The notes: generated by a model not told the origin, from the sequence alone. A DNA stretch of 64,000 nt from Pseudoneurospora amorphoporcata (GCA_033297205.1 MU859129.1:1-64000), one strand, 5' to 3'. Positions 45,899 through 58,700 are shown, numbered from the stretch's first letter. Numbers and translations are program-made.

Positions 45899-47912
45899 GT
45901 AGCCAGTGGTACTCGGGCGAGAGCCATGCGGTCGAGCACGCCGGGCAGAGCCACCCGGTCAATGACAGTCTCCCGGACCAACAGAAGGGCTTGAATCAAG
46001 AGAAAAGATTATGGATGGCGGTGATTGATGTGTGAGGTGCACCGAAGAAGATGCCCACACATACGGACAGGTTTCTGGCTCAGGAAGAAAAGCGCTGCTA
46101 CATTGATGTTTGTTACCACCCCCCTTTCGTCGGGCGGCCAGCTGGTTGAAGTCGGAAATAATACCCCCGGTTAGGTCATCTACATATTTCATAAGTTTTA
46201 CTGTGCGGAAAAGGGAAAGGGACGCCAGGCTTGCAAGCACGATCTTGCTTTTTTCACATGTTTATTGTTATTGTCTTGTCTATGGAAGCAAATTTCTCAT
46301 TTTCTTTCATTGCATTGGGTTTTCGTCATCAAAAGTGTATATATACTACATACATGTGAGTGTGAGATTTTTGGGATGTCACATTGTCTGATTCCATTAG
46401 CATAGTTGGACGTGAAATTTCGATGTTTTTGATGTGTCCCGTCAACACCAAAACCAACAAAGTTCCATATGACGGCCCTCAATCGGCTTTGGTCTTGCCA
46501 GAGAAACAACAACAAAGGAACATGTTTCCGTATGCAATGGATGAAGTGCAATGTGTTGATTGCGAACATATTTAACTATAGGTTCAATGTACGCACCAAG
46601 CGAACCTGAACGAGGCCCATTAGAGAAAAAAAGGAAGGCCGATCAGGATTATAAAGCGCGCTGTGTATCTGTTCTACTTCTTCCTGTCTTGCGAACAGAG
46701 CCATTGAGATTCTTCTTCTCGAGAGAAAAAGAGACAAATTCGACAGGCAACACGATCCAGCCGAGGCCGAAAAGGTTACCTGCCTGCAGGCGAAGGGGAA
46801 ATATGTGAGGAAGAAAAGGAGAAAAAGAAGAGTCTTTCAATTTTTGCGGAAGAATTTCTGTTTTATTCTAAAGCGTTGGCTCGTGCGTTGGTTTGATGTG
46901 GGGCGTGCCGTGAGCGCTTGTAATTTTGGACCACATTTTAGGTTCTTGGAAGTAAGTAAGTTATACACAGTAGTCAGATGGTACGCTTTCGTAGGTAACG
47001 ACGGAATGTCAGAAATGCTGAAGTCAACATTTCAGAGTGCTGCAAAAGAAGATGCTTATTTGTCAATTCAAATAATGCTTTGTTATTCACATGAAGGGTT
47101 CATCCAGGAGTGAGGAACAAGAGGCATTATGTTGGCTGTGATGTCCACTGCCGTCAAGGTACTCACTCAGAAGACACCCGTATCATATCGTAAGCAACCC
47201 CAACCGACCAGCCAAGATGTCATTAAGACAACTTCACGTGTACAAGACGGATGCAACGCTCAAAATATAGACAGACGCTCGTATCCAAAAGCCAAGCGAT
47301 CATGTTGTGCGAGGCATCCCGTCGAACTTCAAGCCGGGGCATCAGATAGCAGTGCAGCCTCAGTATCAAAAGATGGCTGGAATGCCGATCTGCAAGCTGC
47401 CAGGTACCTCCAGACCCCAAGATAGAACTGGCTGACGGAAGTTCCCACTGACAGGAAAAGATATCCGCGGGGCTGAGTTGTGTGTGTGTTTCTACCTCGA
47501 ACGTCCAAGCTCTTTTTATGGGTTTTGGAAATGAGTACACGCGGAGAAAGGCGGAGGACAAGAGGGTACCTGAATACCTATTTTGGAGTAAACTCCACCA
47601 CCTACAACAGAATTTGGAGTCCCAAGCAGAAGTGGCCCAAACAGTGGTCAGGGCAGCGACACTACCGACAGTGATAGGCACCCGGACACCCACCACGACT
47701 CGAACGGGGGACGGTGGACAATCCGCTTCCCGTCCCTCCGCCACGGCTTTTCTCATTGTTGATGTTTCCGTAAACTTCACTACACACGGTAAACATACAA
47801 CCTCACCTTGGGTCTTTTTGGTAACTTGGGAGATCGACAAGTCCACCAACATTGATTAACCTACGGCCCTCACACACTATTATCCCGTCGCAATTGACCT
47901 CCCTCAGTGACC
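45899..47912. other. Spacer between NOP15 and RUD3
   Basis: About 2 kb with the NOP15 3' UTR and the RUD3 promoter. A 209-codon open stretch with an ATG exists on the minus strand (47223-47852), but it has no domain, an odd mix of Cys/Trp/His, and ends close to the RUD3 leader, so I do not call it a gene. Confidence 0.4.
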
Positions 47913-50738
47913 ATGTCGCCCTCGGCGCCGGCCACCAAGACCGCCCAATCGGCTGGCCAAGGTACGTGACGTTGCCCCGAATCTGGACCTCCAGACTATT
48001 ACCTATTCGCTTCTTCGCGCCCACGGTGTCCCGCCCATGTAGTGTACCAATTGGCCCTGCACAGCACTAGCATGGCTAGCCCATAGGACCGGAATGGTAC
48101 CTAACAGGACAGCTTTCTGAAACGAATTGGGAGACACCCTTCTGATCATCTCGTTGTCGACTGACGCCTTACCATCTGCCGGCAGTCTCGTCATCACCCG
48201 CGCCCTCACCCGCCAACAAGAAGAAGAAGAACAACAACAACAAGAACAAGAGCGCCGCCGCCAGTAATAGCAAGGCGAAGCCGAAGGAGGGCGGCGGGCG
48301 TAATGCACCAGATGCCCAAGTCTTGTCAGACCAACCACCAGCACCACCACAACAAGCAGACGAGGTAGAAGCGCCAGCGGCCGAAGGAGCAGAGGATACA
48401 GAAGAAACTACTACTCTGCCTGTAGTAGAGGAAACCCCGGCCTCCTTGGTATGCGAATACGCCCGCCCCACCAACATTTGCTATCATCGCTCTTTCTCTC
48501 CTCCACCATGTTCTTCCAATCGCTTTTATTTTGTTTTTGTTGAATGACTTGCCTGCGATAGGTACCGACAGTCGCAGCTGGCCATTCCATTTCTTTGCTT
48601 TTAACGACACTTGAATCCCCTTACTTTAATCATAATGTATTTCGCCGGCCTGAACGCTAACAAAGGACCCCGATTGGGTCTCTACAAGGGTGTACAGAAC
48701 ACATCACCGAATAAACTCGACCAGGTGGAAGCACCAGCAGAGGACGAGGACACCACCACCGACGTAGAGGTGCCCGCAACTGCCGCCGACCACCCCGAGT
48801 CTCAACAACCCCCGCCACCGCCAGACGGGGATTCCAATCCGGCCCCGGACCCGGACCCTGAATCCGAGTCGGAATCGGCTGCCAACAACCCAGCAGAGGA
48901 AGAGGACACGACAGCAACAACAGCAACAACACCTGCTACTGCTGCTGTCATTTCTGAGACCAACGGACATGCTCCCGACGGCGCAAACGGTCACATCATC
49001 CCCAATCCCTCTACAACAACAACAACAACAACAACAACTGCTACTACAATGTCTACTACAACATCCCCACCGCCGACGGAGGGGTCTCCAGTAACCAACT
49101 CTACTGATACCGCCGACGAAACATCAGCAACCAACACCACCAACAATAGCACAGGAACCAGCGCCAAGCTCGAAGCCATGTCGCAGGACCGTGAGACCCT
49201 CCGCGCCGAAGTCGAGCAGCTGCGCAAGCAACTCGAGAGCATACAGAGCACCCACGACGAAGAAGTGTCCCAGCTGCGGTCCGACCTCGAAGAGTCCGAA
49301 GCTGCCAAGGAGCACGCCGAGACACAGTACCAGAACCTGCTGGGCCGCGTCGAGAAGATCAAGGAGACGCTCGGCGAGCGGCTCAAGCGGGACCGGGCGC
49401 GCGTGGAGGAGCTCGAGACGGCCAACGAGGAGCTGCAGCAGGCGGCGCAAACCCAAGAGGAAGAAGCCGCCCGGCTGCGCGAGCAGCTGGCCGAGCAGGC
49501 GCGCGAGATCGACGGCCTGCGCAGCCGGACGAACCTGTCCCAGCAGAACTGGGGCAAGGAAAGAGAGGACCTCGAGAGCGAGGTGGAACACCTCCGGTCC
49601 GAACTCAAAAAGACGAGCGCGGCCATGGGCGAGTGGGAAGTCATCGCCATGGAGGAGCGCAGCATGCGCGAAGGGCTGGAGGCCAAGGCGACGGACCTGG
49701 AGGAGCAGCTGGCCAACGTGCGGGAGGCGTACGAGCGCGTTGCCGAGGAGAGGAATACACAGTCACAGGCCATTGACGGGCTACAGCGTGCGCTGCAGGA
49801 GATTCAAGAGGCGCGTAAGCGCGAGCTGAGGGAGATGGTGGAGTCGAGCGAGGAGCAGCTGGCGGCGATGAAGAAGCGCGCCGAGGAGGCGGATGCGAAA
49901 GCCAAGGAGGCCCAGGACGCCAGGGAGTCGCTCCAGAAAGAGCTGGAGCGCACGGCACCGTTTGAGAAAGAGGTCAAGGAGAAGAATCTCTTGATTGGGA
50001 AGCTGAGGCATGAGGCGATTGTGCTGAATGATCACTTGACCAAGGCGTTGAAGTACATCAAAAAGATGAAGCCGGAGGAGACCATCGACCGGTACGTTTG
50101 TTTTGATTGCCCCTTTTCTTCTACACCACCCACCCCTTTCCCCATCCACCTTATCCACAACCAACCAACCCAACTAACCGCCCCCCCTTTACAGACAAAT
50201 CGTAACCAACCACCTCATCCAATTCCTCTCCCTGGACCGTTCCGACCCAAAGAAATTCCAAATCCTCCAAGTAATCGCCGGCCTCCTCAACTGGACCGAC
50301 GAGCAGCGCGAACAAGCCGGCCTCGCCCGCCCCGGTGGTTCCGGCGGAATGGGGCTCGGCAGCGCCTCCTCACTCTTGCGCCTTCCAACTTCCCCCTTCC
50401 ACCGGACCCCCAGCTCTCCCTCCTTGAACCACGACTTCTTCTCCGACATGTCATCTTCTGCGCACAATAACAGCAGCACCATGTCTCCCACTGCCGGGTC
50501 AGTAAGGGAGGGAAGCACGGGCGGTCGTGAATCGCTGGCTGATTTGTGGGCTGGGTTCCTCGAGAGAAGCGTGGAGGAGGCGTCGGCGCAGCATATTCCC
50601 GGGCAGCCGGGGGCGGGAGGAGGCAAGAGGAAGGATAGTATGAGTAGTACGGGCACGGGAAATACCTCGGGGGGCACGCATAGTGGGTTTTTTGGGTTTG
50701 GGAAGAAGAGAGAAGAAGGTCCTGAAGGGAAAGTATAG
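47913..50738 (+). CDS. rud3: Golgin of the Rud3/GMAP-210 type (GRAB domain)
   Basis: A cis-Golgi tethering protein recruited by an Arf/Arl GTPase. Exons 47913-47961, 48186-48448, 48725-50091 and 50195-50738 give 740 residues. The N-terminal 250 residues are low complexity: a Lys/Asn run, then acidic Pro/Ala/Thr-rich stretches. Residues about 252-556 form a long coiled coil (heptads, Glu/Leu/Arg-rich). The GRAB domain lies at about 556-605: TIDRQIVTNHLIQFL, then KKFQILQVIAGLLNWTDEQR, EQAGLARPG. The Ser/Gly-rich tail is probably disordered. The last intron has ctaac and ends ttacag. The 276-base intron before exon 3 is the least certain junction; it joins two similar segments, DEVEAPAAEGAEDTEETTT and DQVEAPAEDEDTTTDVEV, only the latter part of which is coding in my model. 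Confidence 0.85.
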
Positions 50739-51386
50739 AACTGAACTGAACGGACGGTAGACAAGATTTAAAGGGGGTTGGTTGGTTGAGCCAAAGTTTT
50801 GTTTTGACCTACTACATGGGGGGAAAACAAGATGAATACCGAAGAAGATCTATACTACGTAACGGTAAATATGTAATATGATAAATGGGAAGAAGAATAA
50901 GAAGAAACTTGGGAGGGTTGGTCCATTACTGGACAATGAGGTAGTGCCGGTGGACCTGTTTTGGTGTAAAAAGGAAAGTGAAAAAAGGGGGTTGGTGGCT
51001 ACCTTAAACAAAACTGTTTCTGTGGCGTTGTAGAGTCATCCTGGATAGGAGTAGGAACTGGCATTCACCCAGACGATGCCAAATCATTTCACCATGTGTC
51101 AGGCTAGAGAAACTACTTGGTCCAGAATTACACAAAGGCAGTATCACTGGCAGTAACATAGACAGACACCCATCATCTCTTGGGACAAGGAATCGCAATA
51201 TCCATCCATCATACCCGACATCATAGTAGGCCACGCATCTTGGAATAGAAAGATCTATCATCGCTCTAGATAACGCACGCATGCCATATCCAATTCCAAT
51301 CGCCATGCCAACTAATTAAACCAACGTAGATTTCGCCAAACAAAACCATCACATGTCAAACCAAATCAAAAAAAGCGTCTCTCTAA
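50739..51386. other. Convergent 3' spacer
   Basis: About 650 bases between two facing stop codons, A/G-rich near RUD3. Probably 3' UTRs only; no gene was seen. Confidence 0.5.
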
Positions 51387-52600
51387 TCAGTCGTCCTTAG
51401 ACCGCCCTCCACCATTACCACCACCACCAGGAAAAGCCGCCACCGAAAAAGGCGGCAACAAATTCCTGACATAAATCTCCGCAACCCTCTCCACATTCTC
51501 CACCACGATTCTCTCCCTCAGCGCATCCCTCACCCCCTCCACTACATCCCTCTCCTCCATCACTTCGCCCATCAGCCTGACCTCATGCCGCCAATACGCA
51601 TCGTTCCTCCCTCTCAAATCATCATCCCTGCTGATCGTATTCTGTATCACCCCCGCCGCGTTGACCTTCCCTTTAACCTGCTGCAACTGGCGCACCACGA
51701 ATTCCACGCGCTCAGCTGGGCTCGGTGGGTTGGCGAAGAGCCGGTTTGTGCTGCTTAGGTATAGCAGACTGACCAAGAGGAGGTTTAGGGTGGTGAGGGC
51801 CAAGAACCGTAAAGTGCGCTGGCGCCAGTGAAAGAAATCGATTTCCGTAAGGCGAAGAGCGCGCGCGTTGGTTTGGTGGTTATATGTCGATACCATGTAG
51901 ATGTCCGCGAAGCCGATGCACAAGGAGGCCATGGTTGCTGGGTATCGCCATTTATATCCGTCGCGACCGGCGAAAAACGAGGAGGTGACGAGGGCGATCA
52001 GGCCCAGGTTGAACAAATGCGGAGCTGCCAGCCCGGGGAGCGCATAGTAGAGATACGACTTTGGGTTGTCGGAGGAGCAGAAGGGACAGGAGGCTAGGAC
52101 GTCAGGGCCGAACTGGAAGTAAAGCAGGCGCGATTCGAGGTTGACGAATTTCTGTCGCAAAGCGCTGTCGGCAACGGTGGGTGGGCGCAGGGAGGCCAGG
52201 CGCGTGAAGAGCACGTCGACAGGGATTTGCAGGCGGGATTGCGTAAGGTGGAAGATGTTCTCTGGCCTGTAAAGGATGGCAAGGGCGAGGTAGACGAGCG
52301 AGAGGGAGAGGAGGAGGAGTAAGGCGCGGCGGACGGGCGCCGGGACGGGGCGGACTTTGAGTGGCCCGTGGATGGTTTGGGGGCCGCGGCGGAGGGTGCG
52401 GTAGGCGCTGAGGGCTTTGGGGAGGAGGATGGGGCCAAAGAAGATTAGGAGGGAACGTATTCTGTTGGCAGGGACTGTTAGTACAATGTTTGGGAGGTTT
52501 GTTTGTTTTGGTGATTGTGACGTTGAAAAAAGGGAGCTAGCTGCCTGGTGAATAAGAGGACGGGAGAAGCAACTTACGTTCCCCAGGGTATCGTCGTCAT
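51387..52600 (-). CDS. Multispanning membrane protein of unknown function
   Basis: Exons 52600-52578 and 52461-51387 give 365 residues. The 23-base first exon encodes MTTIPWG and a split Thr codon; the intron runs from gtaagt to caacag. About five hydrophobic segments are seen: IRSLLIFFGPILLPKALSAY near the start, RALLLLLSLSLVYLALAILY (about residue 50), LFNLGLIALVTSSFFAG, MASLCIGFADIYMV and FLALTTLNLLLVSLLYL. A loop with FGPDVLASCPFCSSDNPKSY carries a CxxC pair, and the C-terminal 90 residues are charged and probably cytosolic. I have seen similar fungal proteins annotated under misleading names, but I do not know a proven function. The ATG at 52600 is preferred to the unspliced upstream frame, which would retain the intron. 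Confidence 0.82.
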
Positions 52601-53499
52601 GTTGGAGGATTTCCGTTAGGTTATGTGATGGATTCCAATCATGGCACAATTCGAGGAAGATTGTAGAATAATAAACAAAACCGTGAACCCAAGACAATTA
52701 GGACTTCAATCACAAAAATTGCACATCCCTTGCTTCAAAGAAACAATTATTCTAAATGTTTAGAAAAAAAAGATGCCAGATGGCGCATCCATTGACGTCG
52801 CGAGCGAGGCTGAAAGAGGCAAGGCGGCATGGTGTTAGCCGCCGTTTGGGTTTGTAGCGGCAGGCAAAATGTATCCACTGCAGCTCGGCTTGGCAGGTCC
52901 ACCTAGCGTGTGGGTGGTAGCACAGTGGGCCCGCCCGTCCGTCCCCCACCGCGAAGCGTTGCCAGAAAAAAATCGCTATAAATTTTGGGCTTGCCTTTGC
53001 CGATTTCAACTTTTCTCTCTTTTCAACAACGCTGGGTCGGATCACCAAGCACAACGACAAATGGGGCGGTGACGAGGAAGTTGTGCCCAGTTAGTTCGGG
53101 CTCTACCGATGAGGTCTTCTTCTCACCGGCACTTGTCCTTGCGGTTGTTATCCGTCACACGCGCGCAAGAATGCGCATCTTATAATTTCGTAAACGTTGG
53201 CGCTTTCGAAGCTTCGCCGATCTCTCCTATGGTCGTCGAAGTCAAAAAGTACGCCTAAATCAAGCCCAAGTACTCTGCCAAGAGTCATCTCACGTAGTGT
53301 TGCAGTGTTCCAGCTCCGGCAATGAAGAACTTTGCGTCAAATTGATGAGAGACATTCCATTTCGTAAAAGCCATCGCGCGTCATTCATGCCTTGCTGGCT
53401 TTCTCTGACCAGTCCAAGGCTTGTATTACATTAATATTCGTGATACAATCTCCCATATACCGACATAACTTCTATTGCTGAATGTTCACAATGTCCACC
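52601..53499. promoter_or_regulatory. Spacer upstream of the membrane protein gene
   Basis: About 900 bases holding the promoter of the minus-strand membrane protein and the 3' UTR of GET1. No supportable ORF was found. Confidence 0.45.
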
Positions 53500-54298
53500 T
53501 CACCTGGCCTCGGCCTTGCTGTCCTCCCCAGCTCCCGCCGCAGGCACCGCCTGCTTGGCCTTCTGCTTCTCCTGCTGCTTCTGTCTGGTAGCGACAACCA
53601 AGCCGAAAACCGCCATGACCGTCTCCATGACAAGCGTGAGCACACCGGTGCACGCCCACTGCCACACCACGATGCTGACGCTGCCCAGCGGCGCGCGAGG
53701 GAACGAGGCGAACCATTCGACGTAATAGGGGAACCAGCCGTACGGCAGCCAGAACATGGGCTCGCGCGAGTACCAGAAAGGCAAGAACCACTGCACGCCC
53801 CTTGTTGCCACCAGGCGCACAGTCGTGAGGGTGCGATCAAACTTGGTCTTGGATCCGTCGAGTTCCTTCTCTGTAATTGTTGAAGTATCATACGTCAGCC
53901 CATTGTTTCTTCATTGAGATATCGCGTGGTTGTTTTCCCGGGGGGTATCCTACTCCTCTTCTCCAAGTCCTCTAGCAGCTTGTCATGCTGGCGGCGAAGG
54001 CGCGCCCACTTGGCGAACTCATCCTGACTGCTGGTGGCGTTGAGCTCGCGGCGGATTGCGAGATAATCCTTCTGCTTCTTGCGCTGGGCTGCGAACTCGG
54101 ACGAGAGGGGAATCGGAAGAGACAGGGCGATGCGCCATAGCTGTGATGGACGAGGTTAGCTACTCCAATGTCTCTTGAATGATGATGGGGATCGCATCAC
54201 ACAGCACGTACAAGGTTGTTGATGGTCGCCGAGCCGATGGTGTTGACAAGCTGGACGAACAGCTCGACGGCGAAGATGACCACCAGTAGAGACGGCAT
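53500..54298 (-). CDS. get1: Get1, ER receptor subunit for tail-anchored protein insertion
   Basis: With Get2 it releases tail-anchored proteins from Get3 and inserts them into the ER membrane. Exons 54298-54212, 54140-53954 and 53870-53500 give 214 residues, the usual Get1 length. A first membrane span lies at residues about 4-22 (LLVVIFAVELFVQLVNTIG). A cytosolic coiled coil (about 40-95) contains FAAQRKKQKDYLAIRREL and ARLRRQHDKLLEDLEKR, the Get3-docking finger. Spans two and three follow, with WYSREPMFWLPYGWFPYYVEW between them. All junctions are GT-AG and in frame; exon 2 ends one base into a Lys codon. The second donor, gtagga, is slightly weak. The gene is divergent from the PTAR1-like gene with a 448-base shared promoter. 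Confidence 0.93.
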
Positions 54299-54746
54299 CT
54301 TGGCGGCGAATGTGAGCTGGATTCGGTCCGCTGTTGATAGAAACGTGGTGATAGATGCGACCAGCTGTCGAGATTGCGAGCTCGAGTTGTTAAAAGACAG
54401 ATGAAGGCAGCTCACTTGCTCATGCCACCGCCTTTCACCCCAAAGATGGATGTTGGATCCTATTCGAAGCTATGACGGAGCTGTCAGAAGGTGCCAGTTG
54501 TTCCCTGCAGCTGGAGGCCACCTGCACAAAAGGGCTTATCGGCTGCTTATCGCTGCAGTAATGGTGGGGCGACCATTACAGCGGGAAGGAAGACGCCAAG
54601 AGCTGTCAACTGCCCTGATGGGATGAGCAGACGGGTTAGGGTTAGTGACTACCTTATCATTTTGGACTTGAACGTCGACAACACATCAGAGCACCAACCT
54701 CCGACAAAGCATTCAACTACGCTGTTGATCAGCTTGCCGCCTGGAC
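54299..54746. promoter_or_regulatory. Bidirectional GET1/PTAR1-like promoter
   Basis: A 448-base spacer between two outward-facing start codons. No TATA box is obvious. Both genes touch membrane targeting or prenylation, but co-regulation is only inferred from the shared spacer. Confidence 0.45.
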
Positions 54747-55778
54747 ATGTCAAGGGCACTAGACGAATCCACCATCGCTGCCTTGAAGGCCGGCAACCCT
54801 CAAGCAGCCTACAATTCCATATCTTCAGTTCTCGTCTCACCACCACCTTCTGGTCGCCTTGAGATTGAGATCCTCGGCAAGGGGATTCCGCTGCCCGAGG
54901 GAACATACGTGCTTCAAGACGGCATTTCAGTAGGAGTATCGAAGCTTGGGCTGGTTCAAGCGTTCCTGATTGCCCGGAAGATACTTCAACATCACATCAT
55001 CGATGGCAGTTCCTCGTCATCACCGCAGACCGACGACGGCACTTTGTTCGCCGCGACGGCGGTCATCCTTCTCATGGATCCCGAGTTCCTCACTGCTGCG
55101 AACACGCGGAAGCGACTTATCCAAAAGCAACTACTAGACGATAACCAAATGGCCTGGACGGTGCTGACGAAAGAGAAGGCGTTTCTGGACAGCCTGCTTA
55201 CCAGTCGATTGCACCGCCATACCAAGTCGCCCACTCTCTGGAACCACCGCCGGTGGCTGGTCGGGCATTACAGTTCGCGGGGTTTGATGGTGGACGTTGT
55301 TGGAGATATCAAAAATATTGTGTCTGTGGCTGGAGAACGACATCCTCGCAACTACTATGCATGGTGTCACGCTCGATATCTTGCTGGGATTCTAGGCAAG
55401 GAGGACAGTGATTACGAGAAGCTTCTAATGGTCGTTGAGCATTGGTGCTTCCAACACCATAATGACGTTTCTGGTTGGTCGTTTCTCTACCACCTGCTGG
55501 ATAATCTCGACCGCTCTCGACAGAACACCCGTATTATCTCGTCGACATTTTCCGAGGTTCTCAACTATGCCGCATCTTGTCGTCTCACAAATGAGTCTGT
55601 CTGGGTGTTCCTGAGGACGCTAGCGGCATCCGGCCGCATGAGCAAGAAGGAGCTTGAAAAGTTTACTACTCTAGGAGCGCAGTTTTCTGAATCGTGTGTC
55701 GAGGGATCGACCAACCAAAGTGTGTTGCGTTCAGCATTGGACTGGTACGAGACTTATCGGTGCAGAAGGGGCTTGTGA
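54747..55778 (+). CDS. Protein prenyltransferase alpha-subunit repeat protein (PTAR1-like)
   Basis: A single exon of 343 residues with the ATG at 54747 (MSRALDES). PPTA-type helical repeats are visible: TLWNHRRWLVGHY (about residue 165), RNYYAWCHARYLAGI (about 200), VSGWSFLYHLLDNL (about 240) and ESVWVFLRTLAASG (about 285). The spacing and NHRRW / WCHAR signatures fit the alpha-subunit superfamily, and the short length and weaker last repeats fit PTAR1 better than farnesyl- or geranylgeranyltransferase alpha. Human PTAR1 pairs with RABGGTB to prenylate the SNARE YKT6; transfer of that role here is inference. No signal peptide or membrane span is seen. Confidence 0.85.
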   Translation: MSRALDESTIAALKAGNPQAAYNSISSVLVSPPPSGRLEIEILGKGIPLPEGTYVLQDGISVGVSKLGLVQAFLIARKILQHHIIDGSSSSSPQTDDGTLFAATAVILLMDPEFLTAANTRKRLIQKQLLDDNQMAWTVLTKEKAFLDSLLTSRLHRHTKSPTLWNHRRWLVGHYSSRGLMVDVVGDIKNIVSVAGERHPRNYYAWCHARYLAGILGKEDSDYEKLLMVVEHWCFQHHNDVSGWSFLYHLLDNLDRSRQNTRIISSTFSEVLNYAASCRLTNESVWVFLRTLAASGRMSKKELEKFTTLGAQFSESCVEGSTNQSVLRSALDWYETYRCRRGL

Positions 55779-58700
55779 TCGGAGCTTCATACACATCGTT
55801 TCAAAGAGAAACATAAACAAAACGCCACAGGCTTCTTGGAAGACATCTATCTGTATTGGTGTATGTCTTTGCGGCCGTGTGCTGTATGTCTAGTCCAGCG
55901 CCATTCAGCACATCCAGGACCCAGCCTCGCCAGCGGAGGATATGGCTTACCACTACTAAGACATGGACCCTCGAAACGGGCAATGCAATGCCTATCATTG
56001 TCCAGCTCCGAGTAAAAGGCGGCTTGCTCGGTTCCCGTCAGTAGCTGGCGGTCTTTGGTGACGGCAGAAAGCCAGAAAGGTTATGGCCGTACGGGCCCAA
56101 GTACATAGATGGGTGAGTAAGTATGGCATCACCTACATACATACGACCATGATCTACATACTCTACCTATAACACCATCAACGCTTACGGCGGAAAAAGA
56201 CAACTGGAAAGCTTAGTCACCGAAACCCGAACCCATGCGGGTAGTGAAATTGATCACCCATTTAAAAAGTTCGTATAGCGAAGAAACAATGTATTAAAAC
56301 CGATAACCGAAGCAATATCTCGCGTCTATTATCCCGGTTGCCCGGAACGGTACCATGGTACCGAGGGTGAAGACCGGGGAAAACTGAACCATTCAACCAA
56401 CACCCCCAAGTCCAGACCAGATGCAATTGGTAGCACATTTACACTATCTTGTCTGCCTATACCTATCACCAACCACCCGTTCGACCAACAAGCCAGATTC
56501 ACCACATGCATCGAGACTCGAAACGCACAACCCGGGTCCGCCATTGTTATGTTTCTAACATTCTGTTTCGAATCACGTCGTTAACGCGGCTGGTGTGTAA
56601 CGACATGGTTACAGGTGTGGTTTCAGAAGGCTTTCAGCATCCCCAGTGAACCCTGATGAGCCCGGTTGCAGCGAAGCTGTTATGCCAAGCGCAAGCAATG
56701 TTTACTAGAGGCTCAACTTGACAGCTCTCTTTGTGGAAATGTATGTATATTGCTCCTAAGTCCCGGGCAGGTATCCTTGTTTTTGTAGTCGTACAAATCT
56801 GCAAGTACGGCGGCTTGATACTTCGGCTTCGGCACAAGGTGTGGTTTCATCGCGTCCTCTGCCGCCCGTTCACAACCCACGTCCGTCTAGGTCACGGGCG
56901 AGTTGGCCCGTCCGAAAGTCCGTCTTGGGTTCCTCCTCCCCGGATTGAAAGGGAGCAGATGCAATGGCAACAGATTGACAAACGTCTGGTTTCGGCGACA
57001 AACCTCCAACTTTGCGCCAGCCGGCTCGGCGTTGTCGTTGTCGTCGTCGCTGTTGTGGACCTTCCCCTGCTCTCTCCCCGGTCCCAACCGGCCCCCCTGG
57101 CCCCTGGCGTAAGCATCCGCTGGCCACTTCGGGTCTAAGGCTGCGGGGTGTCAATTTGGGGATGACAGGGGCCGCGAACCAGAGCCTGTAAACAGGGGGC
57201 GTGATTCGAAGCCAACAGCAGCCGCAAAGGCAGAGGATGAGATGCGCAAGAAGAAGGGGAGAAAAGGAGAAACTTGATCATGATTCATGACGGGGCAAAA
57301 GACATTCCAAGTTTGGAAACAATGGAGAAGACGACAATTCCAAGGTACGAGATCTGGCAAGTGTGGTCATCCCGGTTATCGGATGTCCTGGTCGTGTTGA
57401 AGTGTACGTCCCGGCCGTCGTTATCATCGCCGAGGTTCCCGGACGAGCGAACGGCGGGCAGAGAACATCAAGTGGTTCGTTCATGGAAATCGAAACCATA
57501 TCTTGCATGTTGAAAGCACAGGCTCTCTTGTCAGACAGACGGGGAATTCAAGTGAGGCGTTCCATTCAGAGTGGAGGCACGGCGCAAATTGGATGCAGGC
57601 AGTGGCAGGCCAGACGATGGAGCCGAGATAGCCTTGGCTTTTTTCAGTCCTTATCCACCCGGAGCTTGTTCACCTTCTGACCAACCGCATTTTGCGATTT
57701 GAAAGAGCGAGTGAGACAATGATCAAGGGTCTTTTCTTAAAGAGGTGATCTTCTTGATGAAGATGGAGCCGCGGACCCGCTCGTCAATAACCCTCATTAT
57801 GATGTTCGAGGCCAAGAAAGAATCTTGGATGTCGTTATTTGTTAGGTTCTTCGTTCTCTTTCTTTTTAGGATCATTCCTCGGCATTTTGGAACATTGCCT
57901 CATCGCGGGTATCTTTGAGGGTCGCTGTCTCTAGGTACATCACTTCCTTTCTGTGCACCAGCTTCGGGAGGTACAACCCAGGGACTTAGTAGACTCGTGA
58001 AGAACAGAGTTGGTGTAGCGTAACGTCCAGTTGTTCGTCCGGGTTATTGCTGCCGAGCATGTCCAATCATTTTCCCCTGGGGATGTTTTAGCGTACCGGC
58101 GAAGTCTCTCTCTCTCCGCACTCTCGAGACAGATGGTCTTTTGGACCGAGGCCTTGGAATTTGAAGTAAACAAAACAATGAATTGGGGGACAAGGTAAAC
58201 ATCATCATCGTCAGTGACGATAGCCCTTGAATTTCCCAGCTGGAGGGTTATATCCGAGTCAAGAGGATCTGATTTTACAAGCTTGACTGGTTGTGGAAGG
58301 AATTGGCCGGACTGGCATCCAGATTGGCAAAGGGCCACTGGCGTGGCATCCTCGTCCACGATGCAGCCATGTCTCTCGCTTCCCTTTCCTTTTTGGTCCC
58401 CACTCACTCCCCGGCCCTCTCTCCTAATATCCACTTGCCAAGTCTAGAAACGGCTGCATCCACTGTCAGTTCAGTGCATTTTGGAGGTTACGATGGGCGG
58501 TACCTACCTTCCAGCTACCTAGTCCTGCTAGTTAGGTACCTCTACCCCATATTTTTCACCTTTTCACCCCGTCACGGTTCATCACATCTCCATCCAGCTC
58601 TCCTTTCCCGTCAAGGCCCGTCCGGTCCCCATTCCATTAACTTTCTCCAACCACTTCCTCCTCCCGTCCTCCGACTCCCTCCTCCTCTTACTCGGACAAC

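Noticed and set aside
47690..47790. tRNA-like A- and B-box sequences on the minus strand (tggcggagg and gttcgagtc)
   Set aside because: The acceptor stem cannot be paired and the T-stem has a mismatch, so no cloverleaf forms.
47223..47852. 209-codon minus-strand frame with an ATG, upstream of RUD3
   Set aside because: It has no domain or coding character and lies in the probable RUD3 promoter. Not excluded, but unsupported without transcript data.
56140..56160. Match to the first bases of Neurospora 5S rRNA (acatacgacca)
   Set aside because: The similarity stops after about a dozen bases and the rest of the 5S sequence is absent.
57940..58434. 164-codon minus-strand frame in the spacer before the protease
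   Set aside because: It starts with GTG and overlaps plus-strand frames in low-complexity DNA; no coding evidence.
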